Below, one piece after another: positions 26,607 through 34,564 of a DNA stretch of 64,000 nucleotides. The number at the start of each line of letters is the position of its first letter. Within the stretch, counting starts at the first letter, position 1. The DNA comes from Dasania marina DSM 21967. GTDB taxonomy: Bacteria; Pseudomonadota; Gammaproteobacteria; Pseudomonadales; Dasaniaceae. The stretch covers positions 92,575-156,574 of the forward strand of contig NZ_KB891588.1 of NCBI RefSeq assembly GCF_000373485.1. The letters run 5' to 3'. The notes under the pieces were generated by a model that searched no databases, was not told the DNA's origin, and was given only the letters and a program-made list of their open reading frames with translations. A program made the translations under genes and the position numbers.

Positions 26607-27356
26607 TCAAGACTCATCATATGGATTAACGGCGATATACGATGCTCGCTCCAAGTCTTTATCCATATATATTTCAACCCAAACGCCAAACCGGTGTTTA
26701 ATGGGTAGCCAGCTATACTCCATATTCGCCACTTCTTTAAACAACGCACCCTCACCCAATTTACTCTTAACAATTTCTTTTAACCTAGCGGATGCATACG
26801 CCGCAGCTATAACCTCATCGTTGCCGCAAGGACGATAATATTTAGGATAATGTTGAATATCTTTCCCTTCTACTGCCGAAAATAACAATTCACTTTTTTC
26901 GTCTTTATCTGTTGGCGCGTCAACACATACTCTTTTATATCCCGACCAACTCAACCGCGAATATTCAGTATATTTCGCAGCCTTTAAATCCACCTCATCA
27001 ATTTCAACGGCTGCTATCACCTCTATGCGGTCTTTAACAAACACTAAATAAACAGGCCGTGACAAAGCAACCGCATACAAACCATAAATCAACGCGGCTA
27101 ATTGAATAGACAACACAATCGCATAATCTCTAAACAGCTCTTTTTTCGGCTTGGCGGGGTTATATATCACCAGAGAAATTACCGGCCCCAATAACACCTC
27201 ACACATAGCTACAAATAAAAACAGTTCTAGGCCTCCGAGCATGCTAGAAAACTCACCGGGATACCAAACATAAAACACTAACACCGCGGCACAAGAAACC
27301 ACCAGCACAGATGCCAGTAGATGCAACAACGCCGCTTTAAGCTTTACTTTCAACAC
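26607..27356 (-). CDS. TfpX/TfpZ-type type IV pilin accessory protein
   Basis: A protein of about 250 residues with three to four N-terminal hydrophobic segments (to ~residue 110), the block LLGPVISLVIYNPAKPK and a soluble C-terminal domain (WLPIKHRFGVWVEIYMDKDL). This fits the TfpX/TfpZ accessory proteins found next to certain pilin alleles, where they help surface assembly of the cognate pilin. The start is uncertain: TTG at 27362 and GTG at 27356 are both possible. I chose GTG, which is six bases after GAGAG. It lies between two pilin genes, all on the minus strand. Confidence 0.82.
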   Translation of the reverse strand: MLKVKLKAALLHLLASVLVVSCAAVLVFYVWYPGEFSSMLGGLELFLFVAMCEVLLGPVISLVIYNPAKPKKELFRDYAIVLSIQLAALIYGLYAVALSRPVYLVFVKDRIEVIAAVEIDEVDLKAAKYTEYSRLSWSGYKRVCVDAPTDKDEKSELLFSAVEGKDIQHYPKYYRPCGNDEVIAAAYASARLKEIVKSKLGEGALFKEVANMEYSWLPIKHRFGVWVEIYMDKDLERASYIAVNPYDES

Positions 27357-27380
27357 AATCAACTCTCAAATTTTAAGTAC

Positions 27381-27403
27381 AAAAAAGGCGCCGAAGCGCC
27401 TTT
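27381..27403 (-). terminator. Rho-independent terminator after the first pilin gene
   Basis: AAAGGCGC / GCGCCTTT around a 4-nt loop, ending in T6 on the minus strand, lies 22 bp after the pilin stop. It should limit read-through from the strong pilin promoter into the accessory gene and second pilin. Confidence 0.88.
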
Positions 27404-27424
27404 ACATACTAAAAGATAACTATA

Positions 27425-27931
27425 TTAACGACACTCAGAAGGAGCCAAGTTAGCTGGTAAAGTACCGGCTGTACCTACACCAAATACCGAATTTAAAGCA
27501 CGACATCTCCAACCAATATTACCTGCGGCAGGGGTAAAAGCAGCAGTTCCCACAGGCAAGGCTACCGGAGCCGCAACACCACCAGAGTAAGGCACTAAGA
27601 TAATAGTTTGAGCGGCCGCATTACCTACACGCGCAGTAAACGTTACCGTCACATCACCAGTAGCCTCAGTAATAGCAATACCCGCAACATTATCAGTCGC
27701 ATTAAACGCAGGTGAGTTTGCACTATAACCAGTCACTGCCGTCCAAGCGCCATTGGCATGTAGATCTACTACATGTAATTTAAATGAACTAGCAAGTGCT
27801 AAACCTTCACTTACGCGGCTACGCTTAGTGTAGTCTTGGTAGGCAGGTAAAGCCGTTGCCGCCAAAATACCGATGATCGCAATAACAATCATTAATTCAA
27901 TTAGGGTAAAACCCTGTTGTATTTTCTTCAT
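27425..27931 (-). CDS. pilA: Type IV major pilin PilA
   Basis: The likely major pilin: 168 residues, leader MKKIQQG cut by PilD before [20 protein letters not shown], Glu5 present, hydrophobic N-terminal helix, and a C-terminal disulfide loop between WRCR and SECR. It is divergent from pilBCD, as in Pseudomonas. A good sigma-54 promoter lies upstream (28023-28037), implying PilS-PilR control, and a strong terminator follows. These features favour this copy, not the one at 26021, as the main subunit. Confidence 0.95.
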   Translation of the reverse strand: MKKIQQGFTLIELMIVIAIIGILAATALPAYQDYTKRSRVSEGLALASSFKLHVVDLHANGAWTAVTGYSANSPAFNATDNVAGIAITEATGDVTVTFTARVGNAAAQTIILVPYSGGVAAPVALPVGTAAFTPAAGNIGWRCRALNSVFGVGTAGTLPANLAPSECR

Positions 27932-28022
27932 TGTGTTTCTCCTAAGATAACATTTACTTTATTGAGATCAGCTGACCTCATTAAAACTTTTCAGTGCCTT
28001 TCACCACTTGAGCATTTACAAT

Positions 28023-28037
28023 TCAAGTCGCGTGCCA
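28023..28037 (-). promoter_or_regulatory. Sigma-54 promoter of pilA
   Basis: The minus strand reads TGGCACGCGACTTGA, matching TGGCACG-N4-TTGC at 10 of 11 defined positions (final C replaced by A). The predicted start is near 28012 and the leader about 80 nt. pilA in Pseudomonas is RpoN/PilR dependent, so this fits. Confidence 0.85.
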
Positions 28038-28180
28038 ACTACGCAAAGCCGCACTATCAGAACTAAAAACTAGTTGAAAAATAAGGGATTACAAGCAAAA
28101 ACTGGAGTTTTGTTTAAATTATAGTAGCCTTATCAACAACCATGCTTTAATGGGCTTTTGTTTCAAAAACAACAACATTG

Positions 28181-28195
28181 TGACACTTTTTGTCA
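28181..28195. promoter_or_regulatory. TGACA-N5-TGTCA palindrome in the pilA-pilB gap
   Basis: A perfect 5-bp inverted repeat, TGACA CTTTT TGTCA, lies about 175 bp upstream of the predicted pilA start site and 49 bp before the pilB ATG. TGTC half-sites are a feature of PilR binding sites in Pseudomonas, so it is a candidate activator site or a pilB operator. Not proven. Confidence 0.4.
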
Positions 28196-28243
28196 GCAAC
28201 AATACCTAAACACAACACAAACACGTTTAAAGTAGATAATAAT

Positions 28244-29965
28244 ATGAACACCCAAGCACCTATTGCGTTAAACGGTTTAGCCAGGCGGCTAGTTAGAGAC
28301 GGCGCCCTAAGCGAAGAGATAGCCCAAAAGGCGCAGCAAGAGGCGGCCAAAGAGAAGCTCCATTTTGTTAGCCACCTAGTTACCAATAACTATTTGGATA
28401 GCGCCACCATAGCCGAGGCCGCCGCCGATGAATTTGGCGCGCCCTTATTTGACCTCTCCGCTTTTAATAAAGAGGTTATCCCCAGGGAGCTAATCGACAT
28501 CAAACTGGTGCAAAAACACCACTCGCTACCGCTGTTTAGACGCGGCAATCGCCTATTTATTGCCGTATCCGACCCCACCAATCTGCGCGCCCTGGACGAA
28601 ATCAAGTTTCACACCGGCATTAATACCGATGCGGTATTGGTTAATGAAGAGCTGTTAGCCAAGGCCCTACACGACTTTATAGAAGCCAACGATGAGCCCC
28701 TAGGCGGCTTGGGCGACCTCGATGATGCAGGCCTGGAAGACCTAGACATAGAAGCCGTGGACGAAGCTGGTGGCAAAGACGATAAAGCCGGTGACGGCGC
28801 TGATGAAACTCCCATCGTGCGCTTTGTTAACAAAGTACTTATCGATGCCATTAAAAGCGGCGCCTCCGATATACACTTTGAGCCTTACGAAAAAAGCTAC
28901 CGGGTACGTTTTCGAACTGACGGCATATTACAAGAAGTCGCCCGCCCGCCCATGTCTTTAGCCGGTAGGCTATCATCACGCTTAAAGGTTATGTCGCAAA
29001 TGGATATCTCTGAGCGCCGCCTGCCTCAGGATGGCCGTATTAAAATGCGATTATCCAAAAAGCGCGCCATCGATTTTCGGGTTAACACCCTGCCCTGCCT
29101 ATTCGGCGAAAAAGTGGTGCTGCGTATCTTAGACCCCAGTAGCGCGCAGATGGGTATAGATGCGCTGGGCTATGAGCCAGAGCAGAAAGAGCTGTATATG
29201 CAGGCGCTCAACCAGCCACAGGGCATGATTTTGGTAACCGGCCCTACCGGCAGTGGTAAAACCGTATCGCTATATACCGGCCTCAATATATTGAATCAGC
29301 CCGAGCGTAATATATCCACCGCCGAAGACCCGGTGGAAATCAACTTAGAGGGCATTAACCAGTGCCATGTTAACCCCAAGGTGGGGCTCACCTTCGCCGA
29401 AGCGCTGCGCTCCTTCCTGCGCCAAGATCCCGACATTATTATGGTAGGCGAGATCCGTGATTTGGAAACTGCCGAAATCTCCATTAAAGCGGCGCAAACC
29501 GGCCATATGGTTATGTCTACCCTGCACACCAATAGCGCCGCTGAAACCATTACCCGTTTGATGAATATGGGGGTAGCTGCCTTCAATATCGCCACCTCGG
29601 TTAATTTAATCATTGCACAGCGGCTAGGTCGCCGTTTATGCTCCCACTGCGCAGAACCTACCGAAATACCTAGAGAAGTGTTATTAGACGAAGGCTTCCT
29701 AGAAAGTGACTTGGAAGATATTACCCTAATGAAAGCCGTAGGCTGCGACAAATGCACCAATGGCTATAAAGGTCGTGTCGGGATTTATGAAGTCGTTCGC
29801 ATTACTCCCGCCCTGTCTCAGATTATTATGGACGGCGGCAACTCTATAGAAATTGATAAAATTGCTAGAAAGGAAGGCTTTAATGACCTGCGGCGCTCGG
29901 CCTTACTAAAAGCCGCTCAAGGTTTAACCAGCTTAGAAGAAGTTAACCGCGTCACCAAGGATTAA
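28244..29965 (+). CDS. pilB: Type IV pilus extension ATPase PilB
   Basis: PilB is the hexameric cytoplasmic ATPase that powers pilus polymerisation. The 573-residue protein has an N-terminal MshE-type domain. The catalytic core carries Walker A GPTGSGKT, an Asp box, Walker B (DPDIIMVGEIRD) and a His box (GHMVMSTLHTN). A C-terminal tetracysteine zinc site is formed by CSHC and CDKC. The ATG at 28244 is chosen over a TTG at 28190 that would add 18 poorly conserved residues. pilC follows 3 bp after the stop. Confidence 0.97.
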   Translation: MNTQAPIALNGLARRLVRDGALSEEIAQKAQQEAAKEKLHFVSHLVTNNYLDSATIAEAAADEFGAPLFDLSAFNKEVIPRELIDIKLVQKHHSLPLFRRGNRLFIAVSDPTNLRALDEIKFHTGINTDAVLVNEELLAKALHDFIEANDEPLGGLGDLDDAGLEDLDIEAVDEAGGKDDKAGDGADETPIVRFVNKVLIDAIKSGASDIHFEPYEKSYRVRFRTDGILQEVARPPMSLAGRLSSRLKVMSQMDISERRLPQDGRIKMRLSKKRAIDFRVNTLPCLFGEKVVLRILDPSSAQMGIDALGYEPEQKELYMQALNQPQGMILVTGPTGSGKTVSLYTGLNILNQPERNISTAEDPVEINLEGINQCHVNPKVGLTFAEALRSFLRQDPDIIMVGEIRDLETAEISIKAAQTGHMVMSTLHTNSAAETITRLMNMGVAAFNIATSVNLIIAQRLGRRLCSHCAEPTEIPREVLLDEGFLESDLEDITLMKAVGCDKCTNGYKGRVGIYEVVRITPALSQIIMDGGNSIEIDKIARKEGFNDLRRSALLKAAQGLTSLEEVNRVTKD

Positions 29966-29968
29966 TCG

Positions 29969-31183
29969 ATGGCAACCACAATAAAAACCAGTACCTTTAT
30001 CTATAAAGGCACCAATAAACAAGGTAAAGAGGTTAACGGCCAAATACAGGGCTCTAACCAAACCATGGTTAAAGCCCAGTTGCGCAAGCAGGGGGTGATA
30101 GCCAAATCGGTTAAGAAAAAATCCAAGCCCCTGTTTAGTGCTGGCAAAAAAATAAGCCCTGCCGATGTCGCCATCTTTACCCGTCAGCTTGCTACTATGA
30201 TGAAGGCCGGTGTACCGCTGGTGCAGAGCTTCGACATAGTTGCTGAGGGTTTAGACAACCCCTCTATGCGCGACTTGGTGCTAGAAATCAAAAACGATGT
30301 TGCCTCCGGCTCTGGCTTTGCCCCCTCTATCGCCAAACATCCCAAGTATTTTGATGAGCTATTTTGTAGCCTGATAGCCTCAGGTGAACAATCCGGCACC
30401 CTGGAAACCATGCTGGATAGGGTAGCTACCTATAAAGAAAAATCGGAAGCCTTAAAAGCCAAAATTAAAAAGGCCATGACCTACCCTATTGCTATTTTGG
30501 TGATTGCCTTAGTGGTTACCGCATTACTGTTAATTAAGGTTATCCCACAATTTGCTCAATCATTTGAAAGTTTCGGGGCTGATTTACCTGCTTTCACCAA
30601 AATGGTTATGGGGCTATCCGACTTTGTCATCGCATGGTGGATGATTATTCTGGTAGGCATTATAGGCTCGGTATTTACTTTAAAAGAGGCTATTAAACGC
30701 TCGGAAGCCGTATCGTATGCTGCCGACAAAATCATCTTAAAAATCCCCATAATCGGCGATATTATTTTCAACTCTATTATCGCCCGCTTTGCCCGTACCC
30801 TATCAACCACTTTTGCTGCCGGCGTACCTTTAGTCGACGCACTAGAGGCGGTAGCCGGCACCGCTGGCAATGTTATCTACAAAGATGCCATTATCAAAAT
30901 TAAAGATGAAGTCACCACCGGCACGCAATTAAATCAAGCTATACGCGCTTCCGGACTATTCCCCAGTATGGTGTTGCAAATGGTGGCCATAGGTGAGGAG
31001 TCCGGCGCTCTAGACACCATGCTAGAAAAAGTAGCCACCCATTTTGAAGATATAGTCGACAATATGGTGGACGGTATGACAGCCTTACTCGAACCCATCA
31101 TCATGGCTATTTTAGGTGTGCTGATAGGTGGTTTGATGATAGCCATGTACCTACCCATATTCATGCTAGGTGCCGCAATCTAA
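29969..31183 (+). CDS. pilC: Type IV pilus inner-membrane platform protein PilC
   Basis: A 404-residue GspF/PilC-family protein with two repeated cytoplasmic domains and three membrane helices (~residues 175-195, 220-240, 375-400). Family blocks include FTRQLATMMKAGVPLVQSF and its second-half counterpart FARTLSTTFAAGVPLVDALE, each followed by a GE(Q/E)SG motif. PilC couples the PilB motor to pilin insertion. AAGG overlapping the end of pilB serves as the SD. Spacing to pilD is 3 bp. Confidence 0.97.
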   Translation: MATTIKTSTFIYKGTNKQGKEVNGQIQGSNQTMVKAQLRKQGVIAKSVKKKSKPLFSAGKKISPADVAIFTRQLATMMKAGVPLVQSFDIVAEGLDNPSMRDLVLEIKNDVASGSGFAPSIAKHPKYFDELFCSLIASGEQSGTLETMLDRVATYKEKSEALKAKIKKAMTYPIAILVIALVVTALLLIKVIPQFAQSFESFGADLPAFTKMVMGLSDFVIAWWMIILVGIIGSVFTLKEAIKRSEAVSYAADKIILKIPIIGDIIFNSIIARFARTLSTTFAAGVPLVDALEAVAGTAGNVIYKDAIIKIKDEVTTGTQLNQAIRASGLFPSMVLQMVAIGEESGALDTMLEKVATHFEDIVDNMVDGMTALLEPIIMAILGVLIGGLMIAMYLPIFMLGAAI

Positions 31184-31186
31184 ACT

Positions 31187-32071
31187 ATGCAAACACTCAT
31201 AGAGTTATACCCCTTCTACCCCGCGTTATTGATCAGCGGGGTAGTTATTTTAGGGCTACTAGTAGGTAGCTTTCTCAATGTGGTGATATACCGCTTGCCG
31301 GTGATGATGGAAAAAGAATGGCAGTCGGAGTGCCGCTATATTCTTGAATTGGCGGAAGTTGGTGCAGATGAAAAACCCGAAAAGTTTAATCTCGCTTTTC
31401 CTAACTCCCACTGCCCCAACTGCAAAAAAGAAATTAAGCCCTGGCAAAATATCCCTGTCATCAGCTACCTGCTGCTAAAAGGTAAATGCGCCCGCTGCCA
31501 AAACCCCATATCTTTACGCTACCCCATTATAGAGGCCGTTAGCGGCTTATTATCGGGCATACTAATTTGGCAGTTGGGTATGGGTTACGAGTTAGTAGCC
31601 GCGCTATTACTAACTTGGGCCTTAATCGCCCTCACCATGATAGATGCCGACACCCAGCTATTGCCCGATCAAATCACTCTACCTTTATTATGGTTGGGCC
31701 TGATCTGCAACGCCTTTGGCCTTTATACCAGCTTAGAAAACGCACTCTGGGGAGCAGTTTTTGGTTACTTAAGCCTATGGACTGTGTACTGGGTCTTTAA
31801 GCTATTAACCGGCAAAGAAGGCATGGGCTTTGGTGATTTTAAATTACTGGCAGCACTGGGCGCGTGGATGGGTTGGCAGAGCCTGCCTATCATTATCTTG
31901 CTGTCATCACTGGTGGGCGCGATTATTGGTATTGCATTAATGCTACTCAATAATAAAGGCCGCGACACTGCCATACCCTTTGGCCCTTACTTAGCCATCG
32001 CCGGCTGGATAGCCTTTTTGTGGGGCGACCACATCACCCGCAGCTATTTACAGTTTGCCGGCCTGCAGTAA
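31187..32071 (+). CDS. pilD: Prepilin peptidase / N-methyltransferase PilD
   Basis: PilD cleaves the leader of pilins and type II secretion pseudopilins and methylates the new N-terminal Phe. The 294-residue membrane protein has the cytoplasmic zinc tetracysteine (CPNC...CARC, near residues 72-103) and the two catalytic aspartates of the family in TMIDADTQLLPD and GFGDFKLLAALGAW. It is coupled with pilBC and followed by coaE 2 bp after its stop. Confidence 0.97.
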   Translation: MQTLIELYPFYPALLISGVVILGLLVGSFLNVVIYRLPVMMEKEWQSECRYILELAEVGADEKPEKFNLAFPNSHCPNCKKEIKPWQNIPVISYLLLKGKCARCQNPISLRYPIIEAVSGLLSGILIWQLGMGYELVAALLLTWALIALTMIDADTQLLPDQITLPLLWLGLICNAFGLYTSLENALWGAVFGYLSLWTVYWVFKLLTGKEGMGFGDFKLLAALGAWMGWQSLPIIILLSSLVGAIIGIALMLLNNKGRDTAIPFGPYLAIAGWIAFLWGDHITRSYLQFAGLQ

Positions 32072-32073
32072 AA

Positions 32074-32688
32074 GTGAGTACATCGCGCCCGTTAATCATT
32101 GGCCTGACTGGCGGCATAGGTAGCGGCAAAACCGCTGCCAGCGATTATTTTAAGCAGCTGGGCATAGATATTGTTGATGCGGATGAAGTGGCGCGGCTCG
32201 TCGTCGCCAAGGGCAGCCCCGCCTTGGCGCGTATCAGTGAGCATTTTGGCAGCAGCATTTTACGTCCTGATGGCGAACTCAATCGCGCTCAATTACGCGA
32301 TATTATTTTTCAAAGCCCCGAACAAAAAACCTGGCTAGAGCAACTACTACACCCGCTAATTCGCTTAAACATCACAGAGCAATTAGCCAACGTTAGCAGC
32401 CCCTATACTCTCTTTGTATCGCCTTTATTATTAGAAACCGATCAACAACAACTCTGTGATCGCATACTAGTGATTGACGTACCTGTCGCCTTGCAACTAG
32501 AGCGTGCCAGTAACCGCGACAATAACAACCGCGAACAAATACAGCGCATTATCGACAGCCAAACCTCTAGGCAAGAGCGCCTAAAACTTGCCGACGATGT
32601 GATCGATAACAGCGAGGATGTTGCCGCACTGCAGCAAAAAATTGCTACACTACACACCGAGTATTTAACCCTTAGCCCGCAACTGTAA
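32074..32688 (+). CDS. coaE: Dephospho-CoA kinase
   Basis: CoaE phosphorylates the 3'-OH of dephospho-CoA, the last step of CoA synthesis. The 204-residue protein has the P-loop GLTGGIGSGKT near the N-terminus, DADEVAR, and the lid region of the family. A GTG at 32074, just after the pilD stop, is the likely start. The ORF open from 32020 lies inside pilD and would add 18 unrelated residues. The pilD-coaE-yacG order is conserved in gammaproteobacteria. Confidence 0.95.
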   Translation: MSTSRPLIIGLTGGIGSGKTAASDYFKQLGIDIVDADEVARLVVAKGSPALARISEHFGSSILRPDGELNRAQLRDIIFQSPEQKTWLEQLLHPLIRLNITEQLANVSSPYTLFVSPLLLETDQQQLCDRILVIDVPVALQLERASNRDNNNREQIQRIIDSQTSRQERLKLADDVIDNSEDVAALQQKIATLHTEYLTLSPQL

Positions 32689-32698
32689 AGCCATCACC

Positions 32699-32896
32699 AT
32701 GACTAATGCACTGACAATAGAATGCCCCAGCTGTAAACGTAAACTACAGTGGGATACTAATAACCCCTACCGCCCCTTTTGCGCACAGAGCTGCAAAGAT
32801 AAAGATTTTGTGGCCTGGGCCAATGAGGAAAATTTGATAGGCGGTAATTCGGTGTATGACGATTTATTATCCGGTGACTTGCCGCCACAGGATTAG
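32699..32896 (+). CDS. yacG: DNA gyrase inhibitor YacG
   Basis: A 65-residue zinc-finger protein with four cysteines in the YacG pattern: CPSC then FCAQSCKDKDFVAWANEE. YacG binds GyrB and inhibits gyrase in E. coli. It is 10 bp downstream of coaE and converges on mutT with a 3-bp gap. No zapD gene separates coaE from yacG, unlike E. coli. Confidence 0.94.
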   Translation: MTNALTIECPSCKRKLQWDTNNPYRPFCAQSCKDKDFVAWANEENLIGGNSVYDDLLSGDLPPQD

Positions 32897-32899
32897 CGC

Positions 32900-33298
32900 T
32901 TAGCTAAGCGACTGTAACACCGCATCAATAATAGGCGTATTCGCCTTGGGGAAATCAAAATCCGTAAGCTCAGCTGCAGCCACCCATTTAAGTGGCTGGC
33001 CTTCACGCCCTACTGGCTCGCCACTAAACGCAGTCACCCACCACACATCTAAATGCACCGTTTTATCGCCGTAATCGTGGTGTATTTGGGTTAAAGCCTG
33101 AAAGCGCTGGGCATTAATGCCTAACTCCTCTTCCAGCTCTCTAATCAGCGCCTGCTGCACGCTCTCGTTAGCTTCCACCTTACCGCCGGGAAACTCCCAC
33201 AAGCCGCCCTGATGGCTGCTGTCGTGGCGTAACGCAATAAGAATTTGCTGTTGGGCGTTAACGATAACGCCCACCGCAACATGCACTGGCTGGCTCAT
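32900..33298 (-). CDS. mutT: 8-oxo-dGTP diphosphatase MutT
   Basis: A 132-residue Nudix hydrolase that removes 8-oxo-dGTP from the nucleotide pool. The Nudix box is complete: GGKVEANESVQQALIRELEE followed by ELGI. N-terminal VAVGVIVNAQQQILIALR and the central WEFPGGK are typical of MutT. It is separated from argJ by 9 bp and has the same direction, probably cotranscribed. Its position at the end of the secA-argJ-mutT block is conserved in Pseudomonas. Confidence 0.93.
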   Translation of the reverse strand: MSQPVHVAVGVIVNAQQQILIALRHDSSHQGGLWEFPGGKVEANESVQQALIRELEEELGINAQRFQALTQIHHDYGDKTVHLDVWWVTAFSGEPVGREGQPLKWVAAAELTDFDFPKANTPIIDAVLQSLS

Positions 33299-33307
33299 AC
33301 TGGCAAG

Positions 33308-34528
33308 CTAGCTGCGGTAATCGGCATTGATACGCACATAGTCGTACGACAAGTCCGTCGTCCACACCGTGCTGTGTTGCTCGCCTCGCGCTAAATCTAT
33401 CGTGATAGTGATTTCTTCTTTATCCATTACCGCCTGCCCCTGCTCTTCGGTATAGCTGGCAGCACGGCAGCCATGTTCGGCAATTAACACCTCATTCAAT
33501 TGCACGCTGACGTTATTAACATCAAGATTTTCAACGCCGGCGCGGCCTATGGCGGCCAGTAAACGGCCCCAGTTTGGGTCGCTGGCAAATAGCGCTGTCT
33601 TCACCAAAGGCGATTCCGCCACGGTAAACGCCACCGCCAAGGTTTCTTGTTCGGTTTTACCGCCGACAACCTTAACCGTCACGAATTTACTGGCGCCTTC
33701 ACCATCGCGCACCAAACCTTGTGCTAATTCTATAAAGACACTGCAAATCGCATCCATCAAAGGTTGATACAAAGCATCTTCTTCACTATTGAGTGGAGCC
33801 AATGCAGCTTTGCCAGTAGCCACTAAGATGCAGGCATCATTAGTGGAGGTGTCGCCATCGATGGTGATGCGGTTAAAGGATAGGTTGCTGGCTTCTAGCA
33901 CCATTTTATTTAATAGGGCTTGGTCTACGGCAGCATCGGTGGCGATATAACCTAGCATGGTCGCCATATTTGGCTTGATCATGCCCGCGCCCTTGGCAAT
34001 GCCGGTGACGTTAACCGTAGCGCCAGCCAATTCAAATTGGCGCGAGGCGGCTTTTGGACGGGTATCGGTAGTCATAATACCTTCGGCAGCCGCCACCCAA
34101 TTATCAGGTTTTAAATCGGCTATCGCCTGAGGAATCGCCTTCGCTATTTTACTTACGTCTAATAATTCGCCAATCACGCCGGTAGAAAAGGGTAAAACCT
34201 GCTCTGGGATAACACCCGCTTGCTCCGCCAAGAAGACGCAGCACTGCTCGCTGTCGGTAACACCCTGCGCGCCGGTACCGGCATTTGCATTGCCGGTATT
34301 GACTAATAGATAGCGTGACGCTTCTGCTGCGATGTGACGTTTGGCCACTTGTACTGGTGCCGCACAAAAGGCATTTTGGGTAAACACGCCCGCGACACTG
34401 GCACCGGCACAAATTTCCATTACTACTAGGTCGCGGCGGCCGGGCGTTTTAATACCGGCACTGGCTATACCTAAACGAAAACCTTCAACATCGTGTAACT
34501 CTGGCAAGTTTCCAGACCCAACAGCCAT
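33308..34528 (-). CDS. argJ: Bifunctional ornithine acetyltransferase / N-acetylglutamate synthase
   Basis: ArgJ recycles the acetyl group from N-acetylornithine to glutamate in cyclic arginine synthesis. The proenzyme cleaves itself at the conserved KPNMATMLGY site, making T190 the nucleophile of the beta chain. The product is 406 residues, normal for the family. The ATG at 34528 has GGAG eight bases upstream; the ORF extends only to a TTG at 34534. It lies between secA and mutT. Confidence 0.96.
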   Translation of the reverse strand: MAVGSGNLPELHDVEGFRLGIASAGIKTPGRRDLVVMEICAGASVAGVFTQNAFCAAPVQVAKRHIAAEASRYLLVNTGNANAGTGAQGVTDSEQCCVFLAEQAGVIPEQVLPFSTGVIGELLDVSKIAKAIPQAIADLKPDNWVAAAEGIMTTDTRPKAASRQFELAGATVNVTGIAKGAGMIKPNMATMLGYIATDAAVDQALLNKMVLEASNLSFNRITIDGDTSTNDACILVATGKAALAPLNSEEDALYQPLMDAICSVFIELAQGLVRDGEGASKFVTVKVVGGKTEQETLAVAFTVAESPLVKTALFASDPNWGRLLAAIGRAGVENLDVNNVSVQLNEVLIAEHGCRAASYTEEQGQAVMDKEEITITIDLARGEQHSTVWTTDLSYDYVRINADYRS

Positions 34529-34564
34529 TTTCAATACTCCACACTATTACACGTTACCCACGCT

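Noticed and set aside
28190..28243. N-terminal extension of pilB from a TTG codon
   Set aside because: The 18 added residues are not typical of PilB, and the ATG at 28244 gives a normal-length protein.
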